A DNA stretch of 64,000 nucleotides from Hahnella lacustris (GTDB lineage Bacteria; Pseudomonadota; Gammaproteobacteria; Burkholderiales; Burkholderiaceae_A), in assembly GCA_965194655.1 (NCBI GenBank), contig OZ239148.1, positions 1,922,001 to 1,986,000 on the forward strand. The letters are read 5' to 3'. The translations under genes were made by a program, and so were the position numbers. This document shows positions 60,068 through 64,000 of the stretch, piece after piece (position 1 is the stretch's first letter; each line of letters begins with the position of its first letter). Under the pieces are notes generated by a model, which worked only from the letters and a program-made list of their open reading frames with translations, had not been told where the DNA came from and searched no databases.

Positions 60068-62706
60068 AGCGTGTCGAGGAAGCTCTTAAGCTTGTCGCTG
60101 CGGCTGGGGTGACGCAGTTTGCGAAGGGCCTTCGCCTCAATCTGGCGAATGCGCTCTCGAGTGACGTCGAACTGTTTGCCGACCTCTTCGAGGGTGTGGT
60201 CCGTCGCCATTTCGACGCCAAACCGCATCCGGAGCACTTTCGCTTCACGAGGCGTGAGCGAGTCGAGCACCTCTTTCACCACATCGCGCATGCTGTCTTG
60301 GAGCGCGGCCTCATGAGGCTGAAGGGTATTGGTGTCCTCGATGAAGTCGCCGAGGTGTGAGTCATCGTCATCGCCGATGGGCGTCTCCATGGAGATGGGC
60401 TCTTTGGCGATCTTGAGAATCTTGCGAATCTTGTCCTCGGGCATCTCCATCTTGACCGCGAGCTCGGCGGGATCCGGTTCTTTACCCGTCTCCTGCAGCA
60501 GCTGACGTGAGATACGGTTCATCTTGTTGATGGTCTCGATCATGTGCACGGGAATGCGGATGGTGCGAGCCTGATCGGCGATAGACCGTGTGATGGCCTG
60601 GCGAATCCACCAGGTGGCATATGTGGAGAACTTATAGCCGCGGCGGTATTCGAATTTATCGACCGCCTTCATGAGGCCAATGTTCCCCTCTTGGATGAGG
60701 TCAAGAAACTGCAGGCCACGATTGGTGTACTTCTTGGCAATGGAGATCACGAGGCGTAGGTTGGCCTCAGTCATCTCACGTTTGGCCTCACGAGCCCGCT
60801 TTTCACCCTGGGTCATTTGGCGGTTGATCTCGCGCAGGTCTTCCAGAGGCAGAACGGCCTTGGCCTGGATGTCTGCAAGGCGCTGCTGGAGCTCTTGCAG
60901 CGCGGGCATGTTGCGCTCCAGAAGCTCAGGGGTGGGGCAGGCGGCGATGGCCGACTTCCCAGAGAAGAAGCCGAGGTTCACTTCATTTCCGCGGAAGTGT
61001 TTGATGAACCAGTCTTGACTGAAGCCCATTTTCTCTACGGCCAGGCGACGGATGGAGCGCTCAATGCGACGGATGTCTTCTACTTGGTTTCGCAGGGTGT
61101 CAGCCAGACGCTCGACCATCTTGGCGGTGAATCGAATCCCCATGAGCTCAGTGCTGATGGCCTCTTGAGCCTTCTGGTAAGCCTGGCTTTGATAGCCGTC
61201 AGCCTGGAAAGCGCGGCGCATGCGATCAAATTGCTTTTCAATGGTGTCGAACTTCTCGAGCGCTGCTTGACGACGCTCTTCGAGGCGGGCTTTGGTGGCC
61301 GTGTCCTCTGCGGTGTCGTCGTCTTCCTCGATGGCGATCTCGGCGTCGGAGGGTGCAAGCAGATCTTCCTCTGGTGCATCAGGATCAACGATGCCGTCGA
61401 CCACTTCCTCCACACGCATGGTGTTCTCACGGATCTTGACGGCGTGGTCGATGATCTCGTGAATGGTGGTGGGGCAGGCCGAGATGGCCAAGACCATTTC
61501 ACGAAGGCCCGCCTCAATGCGCTTGGCAATGGCGATTTCGCCCTCACGCGTGAGCAGCTCAACGGAGCCCATTTCACGCATGTACATGCGAACGGGGTCG
61601 GTGGTGCGGCCGAACTCAGAGTCCACGACCGTGGAGAGCGCAGCCTCGGCCTCTTCCTCGGCGTCGTCACTGTCAGATGCCGCGGCGGGGCTCGCCAACA
61701 GCAGGGTTTCAGTATCGGGAGTGGACTCGTAGACCGAGATGTTCCACTCCTGGAAGGTGGCCACGATGGACTCCATTTGGTCGGAGTCAATCTGGACATC
61801 GGGCAGGTGATCGTTGATCTCAGCATGGGTCAGGTAGCCACGCTCTTTGCCCAACAGGATCAGGGTTTTGAGGCGAGCTCGTCGCGCGTCTGCCTCTTCG
61901 GCAGAGAGCGGGCCAGACGGCATGAACTCGAGGAGTTTCTTGTCTCGTGAGCGGCGGCCCCCCTTACGAGGTGCAGCCACGGGCTCAAGCATGACGCTTG
62001 CATCTGCGTCTTCACCAGATTCGTCATCGGCCTCGGGGATGGACTCGTCTGAGTCATTCACCACTGCCTTGGCTGGACGTCCAGGCTTGCCCTTCTTTGC
62101 AGGAACCGGCTTTGCAGCAGCCTTGGCGGTTGGTTTCTTCTCGGGCGCAGCCTTGTCTGTGGGCTGAGCGTCAGCCTTGGCAGCCGCCTTGCCCGGCGCC
62201 TTTGCAGCAGGCTTTGCAGCGGGTTTCTCGGCAGCCTTCGCAGCAGGCTTGGAAGCCGGCTTTGCGGCAGGCTTTGCGGCAGCTTTGACTGCTGGCTTGG
62301 CTGGGGCCTTCGCAGCGGGCTTCGCAGCGGGCTTGGCGGCAGCTTTCGCAGCAGGCTTTGCCACTGGCTTGGCGGCGGCTTTCGCAGCAGGCTTTGCCAC
62401 TGGCTTGGCGGCGGCTTTCGCGGCGGGCTTGGCAGCAGTCTTAGCGGCAGGCTTCGCAACCGGCTTGGCTGGGGCTTTTGCCGCTGCCTTCGCGGCAGGC
62501 TTAGTGGCGGGTTTTCCAGCCGTTTTCGGAGCGGCTTTTGCCGCAGGCTTTGCCACCGGCTTCGCGGAGGCCTTGGCTGCTGGCTTTGAATCTTGTCTCA
62601 GTTTGGCAATGGCCTTGGCCAGCGCGGCGTCAGCCGTGCCCTTGGTGCCCGACTTCTTCGGACTTACTTTTGCGGCAGCCGCTTTGCTTAGGGGTTTTTT
62701 AGCCAT
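60064..62706 (-). CDS. rpoD: Primary sigma factor sigma-70 (RpoD) with long Ala/Lys extension
   Basis: 880 aa against about 610 in E. coli. Residues about 1-205 are almost only Ala, Lys and Pro (KPAAKAAAKPVAKPAAK-type repeats), followed by an acidic segment and region 1.1. Sigma2 (LDLIQEGNIGLMKAVDKFEYRRGYKFSTYATWWIRQAITR), sigma3 and sigma4 (TPREAKVLRMRFGVEMATDHTLEEVGKQFDVTRERIRQIEAKALRKLRHP) are intact. The extension is typical of Burkholderiales. It follows dnaG after 44 bp on the same strand. Confidence 0.98.
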   Translation of the reverse strand: MAKKPLSKAAAAKVSPKKSGTKGTADAALAKAIAKLRQDSKPAAKASAKPVAKPAAKAAPKTAGKPATKPAAKAAAKAPAKPVAKPAAKTAAKPAAKAAAKPVAKPAAKAAAKPVAKPAAKAAAKPAAKPAAKAPAKPAVKAAAKPAAKPASKPAAKAAEKPAAKPAAKAPGKAAAKADAQPTDKAAPEKKPTAKAAAKPVPAKKGKPGRPAKAVVNDSDESIPEADDESGEDADASVMLEPVAAPRKGGRRSRDKKLLEFMPSGPLSAEEADARRARLKTLILLGKERGYLTHAEINDHLPDVQIDSDQMESIVATFQEWNISVYESTPDTETLLLASPAAASDSDDAEEEAEAALSTVVDSEFGRTTDPVRMYMREMGSVELLTREGEIAIAKRIEAGLREMVLAISACPTTIHEIIDHAVKIRENTMRVEEVVDGIVDPDAPEEDLLAPSDAEIAIEEDDDTAEDTATKARLEERRQAALEKFDTIEKQFDRMRRAFQADGYQSQAYQKAQEAISTELMGIRFTAKMVERLADTLRNQVEDIRRIERSIRRLAVEKMGFSQDWFIKHFRGNEVNLGFFSGKSAIAACPTPELLERNMPALQELQQRLADIQAKAVLPLEDLREINRQMTQGEKRAREAKREMTEANLRLVISIAKKYTNRGLQFLDLIQEGNIGLMKAVDKFEYRRGYKFSTYATWWIRQAITRSIADQARTIRIPVHMIETINKMNRISRQLLQETGKEPDPAELAVKMEMPEDKIRKILKIAKEPISMETPIGDDDDSHLGDFIEDTNTLQPHEAALQDSMRDVVKEVLDSLTPREAKVLRMRFGVEMATDHTLEEVGKQFDVTRERIRQIEAKALRKLRHPSRSDKLKSFLDTL
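62348..62419. repeat. Two perfect 36-bp tandem repeats inside rpoD
   Basis: Identical 12-codon units at 62348-62383 and 62384-62419 in the Ala/Lys-rich part of rpoD. In-frame, so changes by slippage would alter extension length without breaking the gene. Confidence 0.9.
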
Positions 62707-62750
62707 GAGGTTTTCTTCGATCGTTGCGACGAACCTTCAATTTTAACGCA

Positions 62751-64000
62751 TTACGGCCTGGTAGAAAGCATTTCTTTGATCTGTGCAATCTCCAGACGCA
62801 CGGATCTCAACTGAGCCCGGTCCTGCTCTGCGCTTCGAGTGGCCAAGACAGCGGCCTGAGCCTCCAGGCTCCGAAGCCTCAGGCTGCTCAGAACGCGATG
62901 CCACTCCTCTTGCTGTGCGCCTGCGTCGGATTCCATCAGTGCATCGGCCGCCAAGTCGGGCGCCCAGCATTTCAGGAACAGCGCGGCGTCCTCGGGTGCA
63001 GCATCGCCCATGGCCTGGACTCGCTCGTAGAGGCCCACGGGCTGAACGCCCTGCCGTGAGAGCCCAGCGGCCCAGCGAACGAGCCTGCGATGCCCCTCCG
63101 GAAGCTGTTCGAGCAGATCCCCGTTGAGCTCTTGGGCCCACGAGGGACGGCGCACCACCAGACGGCAGAGCCGATCCGCAAGGCTTGGGAGGCTTCGAAT
63201 CCCCCTGGCCATGGGTGCCTGTGAGGCAGGTCTTGATGCAGACGAACGGGTCAACCGCACGCCCAGTCCATCGGGGCTGGTCTGAAAACGAACCACCGCC
63301 TCTTGTGCAATCTGCCGGCGCAGCTCACCCTCTGGCATCAGTGCCAACAGGCGCTTGGCTTCCGTGGTGGCCAAGGCCCGCCCTTCCGGGGTTTGAAGAT
63401 TCTGGCCCGTCGCCGCGCGCTCAAGAAGAAAGCCTGAGAGGGTGGTGGACGAGCGCACAAAATCCCTCAGGGCATCGGCACCGAAGGCACGCACATAGCT
63501 GTCGGGGTCGTGTTCCGGGGGCAGAAAAGCGAACTGCAGTGACACGCGCTCCTGAAGAACCGGAAGGCTCACCTCAAGCGCCTTCGCTGCGGCTCGTCTC
63601 CCGGCTGCATCACCATCAAACATGAAGACCAGCCGCGTGCTTCTGCGCATGAGCAGCCGTAAATGGTCTGGCGTAGTGGCTGTCCCAAGGGTGGCGACCA
63701 CATGGCCAATGCCATGTTGATGCAATGCCACGACATCCATATATCCCTCGACCACCCAGCAGGTTTGAGCTGCGCGTATGGCCTGCTTGGCTTCAAACAG
63801 GCCATAGAGTTGATGTCCCTTGGAGAACACGGGGGTCTCGGGTGAGTTGAGATACTTTGGTTCGTCAGACCCCAGCGTGCGTGCGCCAAAGCCAATGACC
63901 TCCCCACGCTCATCTCGAATCGGAAACATGAGTCGATCTCGAAAGCGGTCATATCGCTTGGCACGGCCATCGTCCTCGCCCTGAATGATCAGCCCAGCAT
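62751..64000 (-). CDS. dnaG: DNA primase DnaG, C-terminal part (runs off the right edge)
   Basis: At least 416 residues of the frame are visible, open to the edge. Toprim domain is clear: MFPIRDERGEVIGFGARTL, VVEGYMDVVALHQHGIGHVVATLGTA and MFDGDAAGRRAAAKAL, with the catalytic acidic residues in EGYMD and DGD. The C-terminal DnaB-binding part is present. The zinc-binding N-terminus lies outside the window. DnaG makes primers for replication. Confidence 0.96.
   Translation of the reverse strand, partial: AGLIIQGEDDGRAKRYDRFRDRLMFPIRDERGEVIGFGARTLGSDEPKYLNSPETPVFSKGHQLYGLFEAKQAIRAAQTCWVVEGYMDVVALHQHGIGHVVATLGTATTPDHLRLLMRRSTRLVFMFDGDAAGRRAAAKALEVSLPVLQERVSLQFAFLPPEHDPDSYVRAFGADALRDFVRSSTTLSGFLLERAATGQNLQTPEGRALATTEAKRLLALMPEGELRRQIAQEAVVRFQTSPDGLGVRLTRSSASRPASQAPMARGIRSLPSLADRLCRLVVRRPSWAQELNGDLLEQLPEGHRRLVRWAAGLSRQGVQPVGLYERVQAMGDAAPEDAALFLKCWAPDLAADALMESDAGAQQEEWHRVLSSLRLRSLEAQAAVLATRSAEQDRAQLRSVRLEIAQIKEMLSTRP

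Noticed and set aside
60817..61950. Plus-strand 377-aa frame opposite rpoD
   Set aside because: Antisense to conserved sigma-70 regions; shadow frame.
62177..62746. Plus-strand frame of 189 aa, rich in Ala, Gly and Phe, opposite the start of rpoD
   Set aside because: Mirror image of the Ala/Lys-rich codons of rpoD; repetitive composition keeps the opposite strand open.

Overview
This 64-kb window is almost entirely one polar-type flagellar supercluster, followed by a short housekeeping segment. The dnaG-rpoD-tRNA(CAU) order at the right end and an RpoD with a very long Ala/Lys/Pro-rich N-terminal extension point to a Betaproteobacterium, most likely Burkholderiales; this is inference from gene order and protein style, not a phylogeny. 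The flagellar control genes look like those of Vibrio or Pseudomonas (FleQ/FlrA-type sigma-54 activator, FliA, FlgM, FlhF, FlhG) rather than the FlhDC scheme common in Betaproteobacteria; no flhDC is present here.

Layout. 1-2241: start of a sigma-54 regulator with a degenerate receiver domain, a Sel1-repeat secreted protein, a secreted protein of unknown function and two small Cys-containing proteins. 2256-10263 (minus): two large flagellins, a TPR-like protein between them, FlaG and FliD. 10274-24950 (minus): flgL-K-J-I-H-G, flgF-E-D-C-B and a LysM/lytic-transglycosylase-like protein. 25018-26558 (plus): flgA, flgM, flgN. 26555-30227 (minus): FlgP, FlgT, a LysM protein, a second FliK-like protein and an FlhB-C-terminal-like protein. 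30346-34053: FleQ-like activator, a DUF1566-type lipoprotein and a PomA/PomB-type stator pair. 34055-34583: a ParDE toxin-antitoxin pair. 34657-44533 (minus): the export/switch operon fliK-L-M-N-O-P-Q-R-flhB, extended by three unusual genes (SPOR protein with a degenerate ATPase-like domain, a disordered protein, a membrane coiled-coil protein). 44667-51440 (plus): flhA, flhF, flhG, fliA, two unrecognised genes and fliS. 51451-64000: voltage-gated-like K+ channel, FMN glutamate-synthase-family protein, cation:proton antiporter, EthD-like protein, tRNA(CAU), acyltransferase, ABC exporter, rpoD and partial dnaG.

Regulation can be read from the DNA. At least eight good -24/-12 (sigma-54) elements precede the left-edge regulator, flagellin 1, the TPR gene, flgG, the LysM/flgB operon, flgA, fliK and flhA. 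Sigma-28 (FliA) elements precede flagellin 2, flaG, flgM, flgP, fliS and probably motAB. One flagellin is therefore middle-class (sigma-54) and the other late-class (sigma-28), as in Vibrio polar flagella.

The axial proteins are strikingly enlarged: hook FlgE 1127 aa, FlgK 1301 aa, flagellins 1023 and 711 aa, all by internal repeats, while FlgL, FlgG, FlgF and FliD have normal sizes. Together with FlgP/FlgT (H-ring type), a PomAB-type stator and a Sel1-repeat protein reminiscent of MotX, the window suggests a reinforced, thick, polar, high-load flagellum. The best candidates for undescribed components are the three-gene tail of the flhB operon (34657-37784) and the two genes between fliA and fliS.
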